From the NCBI GenBank assembly GCA_001724265.1, contig MEDY01000282.1, forward strand, positions 1 through 43,630: a DNA stretch of 43,630 bases, written 5' to 3'. This document shows positions 21,400 through 33,901 of the stretch, piece after piece. Within the stretch, counting starts at the first letter, position 1, and each line of letters begins with the position of its first letter. The notes below the pieces were generated by a model. The model was not told the origin of the DNA, searched no databases, and was given only the letters and a program-made list of their open reading frames with translations. The stretch comes from Rhizaria sp. SCN 62-66 (taxonomy: Eukaryota > Rhizaria, unplaced). Position numbers and translations under genes: made by a program.

Positions 21400-23427
21400 A
21401 TGGATTCCCCTAAGGCCTCCAACCGTCTGAGTGACGCCGACGTCATTGAGATCGCGGTACGTTTCCCCTCAGCGCCATCAACTTCTCTACCTCCTGTTCC
21501 ACTTCCAATCTCGCGCCACTACACCTTGCCTCACCATTGATTCCCCGCCGCAACATTTGCTCGCAACTGTTTCTTCCATTTTCTTTTTAGCGCACGGTGT
21601 ACGGCCTTGAGGCGGATGCGTCTTCGCTCAAGGCGCTGCCTTCATACGACGACCAGAATGTGCTCTTCTCTTGCCCCGCGGGCCGCTTCGTGCTCAAGGC
21701 TCACCGGCTCTGCCACACGGGCCAGGACGGACTCAACCTCGAGGCTCAGAACGAGGCTATGGTTGTCCTTGCCGCCGCGGGCATTAACTGCCCCGTCGTC
21801 TCGCTCAAGGTCGGCTCCGCGGCCCCCACAGCAGAGGACCTCGCGCGCCCGCTGCCGCCGCCCATCGGGGCCCTGACCGCCGCCGCGGCCGCCGCGGACC
21901 CCTCCGCCGCGGCCGCGCGCGAGGCCGCGTTTCTGGCTCGCAACCGCGCCATTGCCGCGCGGTCCGCGTACTCGTACGCCGTGCCCGCGCTCAACGGCGG
22001 CGTCGTGTGCCGTCTGCTGCGCTTCCTGCCCGGCGCGCTCTTTGTCGACGCGCCCAGCCCAAAGCCGCTCGCGCTTTACCGCTCGCTCGGGGCATACCTG
22101 GGCGCGCTCGACAAGGCGCTACAGGTGCGTTATGCGTCTCTGCTTCTATCGAGCTTCTGTCGCTCTCATCCTATGCTGGCTTTTTTCATGTGTGTTGCTT
22201 TAACTTCCGTGGCTCAATCAGTGTCTCATTTATTTATTCGCTGTTTCTTTCTGTCGTTGCTGGACTCATAGGATTTCTCGCATCCTGGTTGTGCTTCTGA
22301 CTCCACTGCGTTGTGGGATGGCCGCAACGCAGCGCTTGCTCCCAGTCTCTACGCTCACGTACGTCGTCATGGTCATCTTAGAAATCTCTCTACTGTTCAA
22401 ATGATCGAATTCAATTTGTATCGAAACACGATCTGATGAATATGTTGTATCATGTGAATTGCGATAATCTATATTGGCTTTAATCGTATTTCTCAAACAT
22501 CTCGCTATATTTTGGTACAATCCGTTTGCTCCGCACACTCGCATCGGCAACACGCACAGGAGATTCCCGACGAGACGAACCGCGCGCTAGTGCTGCGCAA
22601 CGCGGCGTACTTCACCGCCGAGCTTAGCTCGCTGCTTGAGGCGCTGCCCCGCGGCGTTATCCACTCGGACGCCAACGACTACAACGTCATCGTGCGTCCC
22701 CCTGCGTCGCACAACAAGAGCAGTGGTAATGATGATGTGGCTGAGACTGCGGCTGCGACTGGGAGTGAGCCTGCGGACGATGCTGCTTCGGATGCGGCGA
22801 GCGGTGCGGAGGGCTGGGAGGTTGAGGGCGTGATTGACTTTGGCGACCTGATGGACACGACGCGCGTGTGCGAGCTGGCCAACTGCATCGCCTACGCCAT
22901 CCTTGACCACGAAGACCCCATTGCCGTGGCCGCAAACATCACTGACGGTGCGTCATTAGAACTATCACTCGCATTATTCGCACCAAGACAGTGTATCCTA
23001 AAACAAACTCTATTTACTCACTTGGAAATTTTGTGGAGACTTGGTTATCTGTGGTTTGAAGCCGAAACAAGCTCGGTGCAGCCAGATTCGAGCTGACTTG
23101 AAGCGATACGACAACCTTCGAAACTGACTTGAATGAACTCTCACGTTTTCATCCGCGCACGATTATTATTTTTATTGTGTAGCATATCTGTCCGTATTTC
23201 CGTTGCCTGAATCTGAGTGGCGCGTGGCGCTGCCTGTGGCGGTGCTGCGGCTGACGGTCTCGGTGACCATGTCGAACCACTCGTTCCTCCTCACACCCGA
23301 CAACGAATACCTCCTCGTTACTGCCAAGCCCGGCTGGCGCACGCTCTGGCGCATTGAGAACGAGCTTGGTGGCATTGCAGGCTCCCAAAAAAGCTATGTA
23401 GCAGCTGTCCATGCGCTCCGTGGATGA
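21400..23427 (+). CDS. HYKK: Hydroxylysine kinase family (aminoglycoside phosphotransferase fold)
   Basis: Five exons join in phase: 21400-21456, 21591-22124, 22272-22358, 22560-22947 and 23183-23427 (TGA), 436 residues. Donors are GTACGT, GTGCGT, GTACGT and GTGCGT, and acceptors are TAG or CAG. The protein has the features of the HYKK/AGPHD1 family: LPSYDDQNVLF near the N-terminus, DFSHPG at the exon 3 start, the catalytic loop VIHSDANDYNVIV, the metal-binding VEGVIDFGDL, and the C-terminal YLSVFPLPESE and TAKPGWRTLWRIE. Family members phosphorylate 5-hydroxylysine with GTP in lysine catabolism; substrate here is inferred only. The length is slightly above the animal enzyme (373), because of an Ala-rich insert in exon 2 and an acidic Ala/Ser insert between the two catalytic motifs. 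The usual HGD of the catalytic loop is HSD. It ends before any aminotransferase domain, which some relatives carry as a fusion. Confidence 0.88.
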
Positions 23428-23943
23428 GTGGCACGGGTAAATAGCAAGTGAATTGACTGTGAGCTCAGTGCTGGAGTGAAGAAATCGTCCTGATATGGCG
23501 CTGTGGCTGAACTATTACCTTAGAATCTCGTTAATCGTGATGTTTCTGCTGTGATCCCGCGTGGAAAGCGGGTATAATACATATATCTGTTTATTTGTCA
23601 GTTATCAACGCGCTTTTGGGTTCCTGAGCTCAGACCGACACATCACCGCTGCGACTTGATGCGCGATTGGGATCACCAATCTATCAAGCTGGTTCGCAAG
23701 AATTGATCATGAAAAACGGATTTCAATAAGATACATGATATCTTACATACTTTTGCATGAATTTCAAGTTTTATTTTTTCTTGTATAGGCTGAGATCCCC
23801 CGAGTTGACCCCGCCAAAGTAGGTCTGGTCCCACCTGCTCACAACCCTTGCAAGTCATTTCTTTTTCAACACCTCTCTAGCCTCCACCTAGCTGTTCAGC
23901 TCTGTCCTTGTGCTTTGGGTCTGCTTGTGGTGACACATATCAT
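23428..23943. other. Intergenic spacer
   Basis: The 516-bp spacer lies between two genes on the same strand and is AT-rich. It should hold the 3' end of the kinase gene and the promoter of the giant Ski/Dac-like gene. No RNA gene or repeat is visible. Confidence 0.6.
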
Positions 23944-26900
23944 ATGTCGTGGTCTGCAGAGTTAGGCGCCGCGAATGCCACGCTTGGTCAGACAATGCTT
24001 CCGGTTGCCTCAACTGAGGCCGAAGCCGATCCCTGGTGCATGGGCCCCGTCATCGTTGCTATCACGCGTAACGACCAATACTACGTCCCCCTACGAAACC
24101 TTGATACGTGCGTGTTGCGCGCCAAGCGTTACAGTATCTCATCCTCTGCCGTACGTTTCCCTCCCGCGTATTCTGTCTGTCTTTGTCCCTCATTGCTCTC
24201 ATTGCCACTGTTACATCACGCTACATCACTCACATCCCGTCATCTCGGACTTGCCTCCACGTCCCGCAACAGGTTTATCGCGTATCTGGCAACAATGAGC
24301 AGGGCCAGCGCGCGTCAATCCGCCAGGTTGCGCTCGACCTAGGCATGGAGCTCATCAACACCACGCTGCCGGAGCTCGAAACGCTCAAGGACGCCAATGT
24401 TATCGGCAAGCGCGCGCCCTGCGCCGCAATGCTTTCGCTCGCGGATGCTGTCAGGCTCTTGCAAGGTTCGTGATTAATTCTATCAAGAAAATGTTATTCC
24501 GTCTAAGTTCATGAAGAAACTACTGTGCTGTATCAATCTGAATTTCAGTGACCCTCCTCCTTCTTTCATGTCACGAGTTTCTCTGGATCATTGTTTTCAA
24601 GTTGTGTTGGCGTACGATTAGTTTCACTACGTACAGATCTATATTGAATCTATTTTTTGAACTGTTTTTATTATATTTATAATTTTATTATTCCAATTAT
24701 TCTTATTCCTTGGCATCTTTTATGTGCTTGTTTGTTACCTTCTCCGTAGCCTTCGGCTACCCGCACGTGGCCGACGCTGTCCAGCTCACTGCGCGCGGTC
24801 TCGCGACGTTAGACCTGGCCGCAGCCGCCGCAGCGGAGCTGGGCGTAATCCCCGTGCCGCCCGTCACGCACTACGGCAACGAGCAGCAGCTCGCGCGCTA
24901 CCTGCAGGCCTACGCGCAGCTGCTGCCGGCCAACATCGCCCAGCTCGCGCCTTTCGCGGACCCCTCGGCGGCCCACGCTGGGGGGGACTACGCCCCCCTG
25001 GGCCTAGGGCAGCATGCAGTGGCAGGCCGGCTTAAGCGCACTGGCACCAACGCCGACGCCGACGCGGACGCGGACGACGAGCGCGGTGGCCATAGCAGCA
25101 GCAATGACGACGACGACGGCAAGCATGACAGTCCCTCAGTCCGCGCCGGCCCGCGCTCTGGCTTCGCTGCTCACGCAAACGCAGCGGCAGCATCAGCGAC
25201 GGCGGCAGCGGCTGAAGTGACGGACATCACACCGCTGAGCCCGGCGCGCACGCTGTACCCAGCCGACGGCCGCATCTCGAAGTTAAGCCGTCTCGCGGGC
25301 TCCGTGCCCAGCTCGGCGGCCATGTCAGCGCACCCCAGTCCAGCGCCCACAGCTGCAGTCGCCGCGGCGATTTCGGCCGCCGCGGCCGCCGCAGCTGCCG
25401 CTGCCGCCGCGGCCGCAGCGGCGAGTGGCCACAGGAATGAGAACGCAAGCGTGAGTGCTGGAAGCAACAGCAACCTTAGTAGCTCCAGTAGCAGCAGCGG
25501 CAGCGATAAGCTTGCGAGTGCAGCGGCTGACTTCGCGCTGCCGCCCCCACAGATGTCGCAACTGTCCCCTCAGCAGCCACAGTTTCAGACGCAAGCGGGG
25601 GCAGGGGCGCAGTCTCCACTTCTTGCGGCCGCATCTCGGACCGAGACTCTTCCCGCCGTCCTGCCCCCGCCGGGGGCAGCGACTGCCACTGCGGCAGCCC
25701 ACGCGGCGGCCGCGACGGCCCCGGAGGCGCACATGGCCGGCGCGCCGCCGACAAACCCGTTTCTGGTAGAGCAGCCGCAGAACCCGTTCGACATTGAGCT
25801 GCGCTTTGTGCCACCCAGCGCGGTTGAGCGCTATACCGCGCGGCCCCGGCTCACGCGCAAGCTGCTCAACGCCGTAGCGGCACAGAACGCCTCGCAGAGC
25901 GGCGGCCCCGCGGCGAGCACGGCGTACGCCGCGGCCGGCGGCGCGGCCGGCGCGCAGAGCGGCGGTCAGGACTCCGGTCAGGGTCCGGCCCATGGCGGGG
26001 CAAGGCAGCGGCGCGTAACCGCGGGCGTGCGCGCGCAGGCGGCGGCGGCGGCCGAGGCAGCGCTGGCAGCAACTCCACACACGGGCAGACTCGGCGCGGC
26101 TGGCCAGTCGTCGCCGCTGTCGCCGCCCATCGCCGCTTCCGCTGATGTTGCTGCTGCCGCTGCCGCTGCTGATGCTGACGCTGCAACTGCCGGGGCAAGG
26201 GCTAAACCAAAGCTTACAGGTTCTGCCACAGCGCGCGCAGCAAGACGCGCGTTGGGCGAGCTGACCGGGGCGGCGGGCGCTGCCAGCGCGCGGAAGAGCG
26301 CCTGGGAGCCGCGCGCCACGACCGCGCCGGCCAGTGCGGCGCCGAAGCCCGCGTCCGCGGCCGCAGTCGCCGCAGCAGCCGCAGCTGCGGACAAGGCTGG
26401 CGCGGCCGCGCGCGGGAGCAAGCGTGCGGCGCGCGCGCATGGTGGCGCTGCAGGCGCAGGCAGCAAGGAAGCGAGCAAGGGACTGACTGCGTCGCGCAAA
26501 GCCAAGGCTGCCGCTGAGGCGGAGGCCGCCGCGGCCGCGACCGCAGCCACCAAAGCGTCAGCCGCCGCCGCTGCTGCCGCTGCCGCGGCTGCTGTTGCGG
26601 TTGCAAACGCCAGACCGTTTGCCGTATCTCCGACGGCCGCGTACAGCTCAATCCGGCAGGGCGGCGTGCTTGGCGCACTCGGCGGAAGCGCCGCCGGCAC
26701 TGGCGTTAGCGCCGGCACACAGCCGCGGCTGGGTCTAGGGCTGACCGTTGGCCCGGGGCCCGGCGCGGCGACTACGGTGACTGGGCTGGCGCTGCCGGCG
26801 CTGCTGCTGGCGCAACAAGGTCAGCAGCTTGGCCAGCCGTCACAGCAGCAAGGGCAACTACTGGGGCAGATGCTCGACCACGGAGCGGGCTTCGCGCCGT

Positions 26901-29318
26901 CGCCGTTGATCGGCCCCGCAAGCGCCGGCGCACTCACCACCAGCACTGGCGCGGGCGCGGGCGCAGGCGCAAGCGCTGGGCCTGCGTCCGCGTCAGCAGG
27001 GCCCGGGGCGGCGCGCGCGCTGGGACTCGGTCTGACGCCACTCTCGATCGCGGCGCAAAGCTTCACGCAGCCGCACACGCACGCGCCCGCACACGGGGCC
27101 TCGAGTGCCGGCGCGGGTACTGGAATCGGCGGCGCCGGCGCGGCGGGGCTGGGCAGGGCGCACAGCGGCAGGCGCTTCGAGTTGAACATGCAGCTGCATC
27201 ATCACCTACAGCATCAACACTTACAGCAGCAGCAAATGCAGCAGCAGCTCCATCAACAGCAGCAGCAGCATGCGGGTTTCGGTGAGAACAGCGGTGGTGA
27301 CAACACTGTGGCTTACGGCCATCTACAGCAGCAAGAGTCCCCCATGTCCCCCGTCGAAACTGGCATAAACAGCGCAGCCGCGTCGCTGCTTTTGTCCAGC
27401 GGCTTCACTTCGCAGCAGCCGCACCAGCAGCAGCACGGCGCGAGCTCTCTGCTGTCCTCGCCCACAGCGCGCAGGCTGCTCGCCAGCACGTCTGTCGCCG
27501 CGGGCAGCGGCGCCGCAAACGCCGCGCCCGCTGCTGCTGCGGGCGTCTCGCGCCCAGGCGCCCAGGCCCCAACAACAAGCGGCACTAGTGGCAGTCGGCT
27601 CGGCAGCAGGGGCACACCGCAGGTCGGGCCCGCGGGGCTTGCACCTGGCGCACTCACCTCCGGCTCCAACGCTCTTTCGTCGGCCAACTACCTCTCGCAA
27701 CTCACGTCGGGCGCCGGCGCGCGCACCGGCGCCACCATGCCGCCGTCGCCGTTGCGAGGCCCCTTCGCTGCAAACACAAGCAGCAGCGTGAGCACTGGTG
27801 GCGGCTTACAAGTCGGCGCTAGCGCAGGCACGATATCCGCGATTGCGACGCAGCTGGGCGCACTGCGCGGCTCTGCTGCGGGCAGCAGTACCGGCTCGGG
27901 CACTGGCGTTTCAAACGCGTTGCAATCACTCACAGCCTCGCGCGTGTCCCAGCAGCAGCAACAGCAGCAGCCGCAGCAATCGCTGTATCAGCTACAGGGC
28001 ACTGTTCCTGGCTCCGGCACAGGCACGGGCAGCGTTGTTCTCTCGCCCCGTCTCGCATTTTCGACTAGCCACGGCAGCGCGCTTGGTCCCAGCCACGGCC
28101 ACAGCCTCGGCCAGCCGGTGTCGCACGGTCACGCGCAGCTGAAACCCGGCCCGGGCCCCGTGCCGCTGCTCGGCCTCCACAGCGCCAACGGCGATGGCAA
28201 CAGCAGCGCCGCCGGCGCGGCGTATCTGGCGCGCCACAGCCCCAAGAGCGCCGCTGCCACAGCAACTTCTCCGGCCACTGGGTCCGCTGCGCCCGCCGAT
28301 GCTTCCATCCCCGTTGTCGGTCCATTGCCAACGCTCACTGTCGCCGCAGCGCCCGTTGTTGTCACTGCTGACGCGATCTCCGCCGCCGTTGCCGCCGCTG
28401 TGGCTGCGGCCGGCAACGCCTTTGCCGCTGCAGACGTCCTGGCGTCCCCGCTGGATTCCCCCGTGGCGCTCGGTGTGGCTGCGTCTCTGAAACCCGCCTC
28501 GCCCAGCGGCGCAAGGACGCGGTCGCGGTCTGCAAGCAGAGCGCCTGTGGCCGGCGTTGCGGATGCAGGCGTTCAGACTCCGGCGACTGAGGAGCCTGCG
28601 GCGGCGCGACCCAAGCGCGTGCGCGCGCGGCCCAAGCGCCCGCTGCACTCCGACAGCGGCGCTGGCGGCGGCGGCGGCGCGGGTCGGGGCCGGCCACGGA
28701 AGCGCGGGCGGCCGCGCGTGGAGCCCGAGGGCAAATACCTGGTAACGAGCCTCAGCGCGGACCTCCGCGCGGTGCCGACGCCCGCGGACGCCGCGGCGGA
28801 GGCGGAGCGGCGGAGGCTGCGGCAGCAGGAGCAGCAGCGGCCGCGGCAGCGCGGCGGGGAGAGTGGGAGTGACAGCGCCGGTGGGAGTGGGAGCCAGAGC
28901 GAGAGCGGCACCGATGGGAGCTACGAGCAAGAAGACGACAGTGTTGACAATCATAGTGACAGCGAGAACAGCCCTCCTGGCGCTGGCAACGTTGCCTTTG
29001 CAGCTGATCGGCTTCATGCGACCACCGCAAATCGTCTCGCTAACGCTGCGAACACTTTCTCGTCGATAACCTCAACGGGCGCCGCTTCCCCCATGCCCGG
29101 AGGTGTGTCCGCGCACTACCCCAGCTCAAGCACCGCCTCCGCCGCCCACCCCGCTGCCGTTAGCACTGGCAGTTGCTCCGGCACCGGCGCCGGTGCGAGT
29201 GCAAGCGCCGGCCTTGGCGCGGTAAGGTGGGGCGCTCCCTGGGCCAAGAACGCCTCGTTGCTCCCGCCGCGCCCGCTCCCGGGAAGTGGCGGCCTTAACG
29301 CCAGCAGCAGCAGCAACA

Positions 29319-29350
<32 letters not shown>

Positions 29351-32300
29351 AGCGCGGTCATTAACGCCGCGCGCGAAGGTTCGCCGTTGACTGCGCTTGT
29401 AGTTTCGCGCGGCGCCACGGGGTCGCCGCTGCCGATGCACCCCCCCTACAGCGGTTCCGCTGCGCGCGCAGGCAACGCGGTCGGATCAGCCGTGGCCGCC
29501 TCAGCAGCGTCCGCGGCAGCCGCGGCTGGTGCGCTGGCTCGTTTGTCGACGCCGCCGCCCGCGGCGCACGGCCACGGTCACTCCGCTCACGGTCAGCTGC
29601 AGTCTGCGCACATGCGGAGCGCCGGGGCGAGCAGCGCCAGCGGCCGCAGCGCCGCGCTGCTGCAGAGCCAGGAGCACACGCGCGTGGGGCCCGCGGCGCC
29701 GGCGCTGTCGCTGTCGCAGCAGGCGCAGCAGCAGCACGCGCAGCTGGCGCAGATGCACCTCGCCATGCTCAGCACGCCGACGCCCGCCGCGGCCACGGCT
29801 GCGACCGCGGCAGGATCGGCGAGCGCGCGGAGCACGGGGGGCACGGTTGCGCACTCGCCGTTTATGGGCCTTTTGGCCGCCACGCCCGCCGCAGCGCCCG
29901 CGTCGGCAGGGTTAGTGCCGGCCACGGCTACAGTCACCGCAGTTGCCCCGTCAAGTGGCGACAAGGAGCGGGAGTTTTACAGTGGCGCAGAAGTCAGGCC
30001 GCTTGTTGCGGGGCTGAAGCCGCGCGGTGCTGCAGAAGTTAAGCCGTCGCTACTGAGCATGGTCAGCAGCCGCAGCAGCAGCAGCAGCAATAGCCTGAGC
30101 AACAGCAACGGACTCCACGGCGACCACAGCCCGCCACCCTACGCCGCCGGCAACAACAAGGAAAACACGGACTCGAACATGACCGCAAACGCGACATCGC
30201 GCAGCAGCGGCGGCAGTGCCAACGGCTCCACCAGCGATCGCAGCGGCGGTGGCGGGCTCAAGGGTGGTTCGCGCTCCCCTCTCGCCGCCGTCGCGCTGGC
30301 GCTGGCTGAGGCCGTTGTGGCGCGCCTCAACCGCCGACTGCGCGCACTGCCCGCCGCGGCACGCCCGCTGGCGCTCGTCACCGGCGCTCGCGCGACGGCG
30401 TACTTGTCCGCGCTCGCCGCGCTGCCGCTGCAGACGCTGCTGCGCATTGCGCTCGACACCGGCGCCGTGGTGCACGACGCGGACGCGCACGCTGCGAGCG
30501 GCGACTGCAGCTGCGGGCAGAGTGCCTGCGGGTGCGGCCCGGCGACGCTGACGCCGTCGCAGTGGCTGCTGCTGGCGGAAACAGTGGGGTCTGTGGCTAA
30601 TCTTTCATCGCCGTTAGAGTCGCTCAACAAGCGCACAACGCGCAGCGGCGCCGCAGCCGCACAGCGCAACAAGAGTCCGGTCGCAGTTGCGGAGCGCAGC
30701 TCTGCGATTGCAGCTGGAAGCGACTCTGGTGACTCTAAGCTTGCTGCATTAGAGCTGGGGGCTGAGGTCGAGGCCTGGATCAGACAGGTTGAAGCAAGTG
30801 CGGCTGCCGCCGCTGAAGCTGACGCCGCTGATACTGAAGACGCTGCCGAGATTGCAGCGGATTCTGCGGCAAAGACCGTAGCTGGAGCCGAGAGCGCTCC
30901 ACAGCCTGACGTCAAGACGGAGGGAAACGTTGCAACTAGCAGTATTGATAACGTTAAGCTTGAGCCAAACAACATCGTCCACGCCGAAGTCAGTCGCAGT
31001 GTTGCTGACAAAGATGTTCAGTCCGCAGGTTGTGCGAGCAGCAGTGACACGTCACCCCAAGCTCCGGCTCAAAGCTGCAGTGTTACTGCAACCGACAACA
31101 GCGACAGCGACGCTGCTGCGCCTGCCTTGGCGGCGCCGCCGCGGCCGCGCTCGCTGCTGATGCCCGCCGTGCCGCTGCCGCCGCTGCTGGCGTGCGAGGC
31201 CGAGCCCGCGCGGGTGCACACGCCGCACCACGGCCACTTCGACGCCGCCGCGGCCGCCGAGTCCGCTGTGCGCGCGGGCGTGCAGTCCGCGGGCGCGGCG
31301 CAGCTGACAAACAACGGCGAGGGCCAGCGCGCGCCGCGCGGCAGTAGTGTGGTGCCTGCGCCGTTTATCGACGCGGTATCGGCGAACCCCTTTGCGATTG
31401 CGTTCTCTCACGTCGACGAAGGTCTCGGCGCGGCCAGCGGGGTTGCCGCCCGTGTCATGCACGCGGGCCGCAGCAAGAGGGCCGCCGGCGGCGTCAGAGA
31501 GTTGCAGCAGCGGTGGGCACGAACACGGTTTGGGGACGGCGACAACCACAACGTGGGCTGTGACAGCTACAATGCCGCGCACGACACTGAGAACAACCCC
31601 CTAGCCGTCAATGTTAACAGCAATGTCTTGGGCGACACCATTATCAAGCCGAAAGTTAAGCGCGCGCGCAGCGCCCCCAGCTCTGCCACTACCGCAGCTG
31701 CTGCTGACACTGCTGTTTTGGAGCAGTCAAAGCGCAAGAGCGCCCCGCGCGTCCGCAAGTCCGGCACCTTTGCCGCGAACGCGGATCTTATCCGCAATGA
31801 CGACGACGACGTCGACGACTACGAAGGACACGAAGCCGGCAACAGCTACAGCGGCAGTCATAGCGCCGCGCAACCGCACGGCGCGGGGCCCGGGGCTAAG
31901 GCCGGCGACGGCGAGGTCAGCGCGCTGAGTCTGCGCGTGGACGCTGCGCCGCTGCACACGCCCTCGCCGGGCCCCTTTGCCCCGCGGCCGGACAGCTCGG
32001 GCTCCGGGCCGAGCTCCGCCTCGAGCGCGGGCTTCGGCTCCGGCTTTGCGAGTCAAAGCAGCGCTGGCAGCAACGGCAGCGGCAACAACGTTGGACGCGG
32101 TGTGTCTCCAGCTAAGGCTGAGGCAGATGGTAGCAGCGTCGCACAAGTGGCGGCGTCCCTGCCGGCGCGCATGGGTACAACTGCGACTGCGGCCATGACC
32201 GACGCTGTGGCAGCGGAAGAGTCCCCCGTCTTCATCCCGCTTCCCAACGCCGGTGGCGCTGCCGCGAGCGTTGACGGAGCCGACATGGGCAACAGCAGCG

Positions 32301-33901
32301 CTGGCAACCTTGGCTTTGCCGCAAGCCGTGGCATGATGGGCGCCGTTGACACGCCGATTCTGACCGCCTCTGCGCCGGCCTCGCTGTCGGACTCGCACCC
32401 TTCCAGCCAGAGCTCCAGCACCGCCAACGACAGCGACTCCAAAGCCGCCTCTGCCGCCGCCGCTGCGGCCACAATAGCGTCTCTCGCAGCTACAACAAGG
32501 ACGCCTGTCGTATCGGCAGCCGCACCTGTTAATGCAGCTCCCAGTGAGCTAGCTCTGGGCCGCAGCGGCAGTAGCAACATCAATAATGCCAGTATTGTTG
32601 GCAGTAGCGACTATGGAATAATGTTCGCGTCGCCCGTGCTGCCCGCAAACACAAGCGGCAGCAGCAGCGGCAGCGGCAGCGGCGCTGGCAGTTTGAAGGA
32701 CAGGCAGCGCAAGCTAGTCCCCGGCGCAGCCCCTGTTGTCACGGCCGCTGCGGCGGCCGCAGTACCCGGCGGCAGCAACCCGTGGCGCGCTCGCAGCAGC
32801 GCAAGCGGCACCGGCAGCGGCTTGGGCGCTGGCGGCAACTCGAGTTACGCGGCAGCCTTAGCCCAGCTGCAGGCTCAGCTGCTGTCGCTGCACTCGCACG
32901 CGTTCCAGCAGCAGCAGCAACAACAACAGCAACAGCAACAACAACTGCATCAGCAGTTTGGCGGTCAGGGCCCGCTCGGCTCACCGTTGTTGCTGCCCGC
33001 GCCCTCACGCTCTGCAATTAGCACCACAAGCTCCAGCAGCAGCAGCACCACCACCACCAGCAGTGGCGGCAGCGGTGCAGGCTACTACTACGGCTCCGGT
33101 AGCCGCGGAGGCGCGTTCGTGCCCAGTCCTGCCTTCGGGCCCGCAGGCTGTTACGCTGCCCCCGGCCACGCTGCCCACGGCCACACTGCCCACGGCCACA
33201 CTGCCCACGGCCACGCAGCTCGCGGTTACGCGCACGGGCTCAGTCCCGCAGTGGGCTTCGCCGCCGCGGGTTTTGCTGGGCGCGGGCCGGTGGGCGGAGC
33301 GCTTCTGCTGCCGCCGCAGCAGATGCAGAGCCAGAGCACCAGTCAAGCACAGGGCCCGAGTAGTGGCGCGGACAGCGGCCGCAGCATCAGCTCCAGCAAC
33401 GAAAGCAGCAGCGTCGCTGCAGACGACGTGTTGCTGGCAACACCTACTGCGCCCGTGAGGAGGCTTAACTTCGGTGCAGGCTCCTCCTTTCTAGACGGTG
33501 AGCCCGGCGCTGCAAATAGTGCGACTGCAATTGGCAGCGACAGTGCGCTCCACCCGCCGCAGCTGATCCCGCTTGCATCACTTCAACAAGCACAAGCGCT
33601 GCAGCAGGCACAGTCGCAGAATACTTTAACCAATGCGGCACCGGCGTTGGCGTTTACTGCAGACGTGGCTGAAGACCCTGCCCTAGTAACGCCCGCTGCT
33701 AAGTCGCTGTTGTTGCCCTCGACGCTCGCAACGTTGCCGTCCGCGCCGGCTTCAGCGCCCTCGTCAGCGGCGCCTTCATTGCCCACATCAGCAGCGCCGT
33801 CGGCGCCGTCTTCAGCGGCGCAGTCTTTTTCAGACGCGTTCGCGGCTACGAATCAGCCGTATCCACACTCAAACTTTGTGGGCGAGCGCTGGCATGACTA
33901 A
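23944..33901 (+). CDS. Giant (3,183-residue) Ski/Sno/Dac-like and AT-hook protein
   Basis: Three exons join in phase: 23944-24150, 24273-24465 and 24750-33901 (TAA). Donors are GTACGT and GTTCGT. Residues about 35-140 form the domain shared with the gene at 10962: PLRNLDTCVLR, LPELETLKDANVIG and KRAPCAAMLSLADAVRLLQ, then FGYP. An ungapped 22-residue stretch starting at KR has nine identities between the two proteins. The motif pattern is that of Ski/Sno/Dac domains, which bind partners or DNA in co-repressors. About 1,320 residues in, RGRPRKRGRPR (near 28685-28715) gives two overlapping AT-hook cores that would contact the minor groove of AT-rich DNA. The rest is low complexity: Ala, Gln (27190-27440, 32906-32944), Gly, Ser/Asn and His-Gly runs, NPF motifs near 25755-25795, and Pro/Ala repeats at the C-terminus. 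A chromatin-associated regulator is inferred. The uninterrupted 9.1-kb third exon is itself remarkable. Confidence 0.8.
29321..29350. repeat. (GGC)10 tract encoding polyglycine
   Basis: Ten perfect GGC units in the giant exon encode a Gly run after a Ser/Asn stretch. Confidence 0.9.
32906..32944. repeat. CAG/CAA tract encoding a Gln run
   Basis: Thirteen Gln codons with CAG and CAA interspersed in the giant Ski/Dac-like gene. Confidence 0.9.
33164..33223. repeat. 4 x 15-bp tandem repeat encoding GHAAH/GHTAH units
   Basis: Four units of GGCCAC(A/G)CTGCCCAC lie in frame, the last diverged. They encode His-rich pentapeptides in the giant Ski/Dac-like gene. Confidence 0.9.

Noticed and set aside
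33164-33223. CRISPR-like or satellite array
   Set aside because: Units are in-frame 15-bp coding repeats without spacers inside a clear exon.
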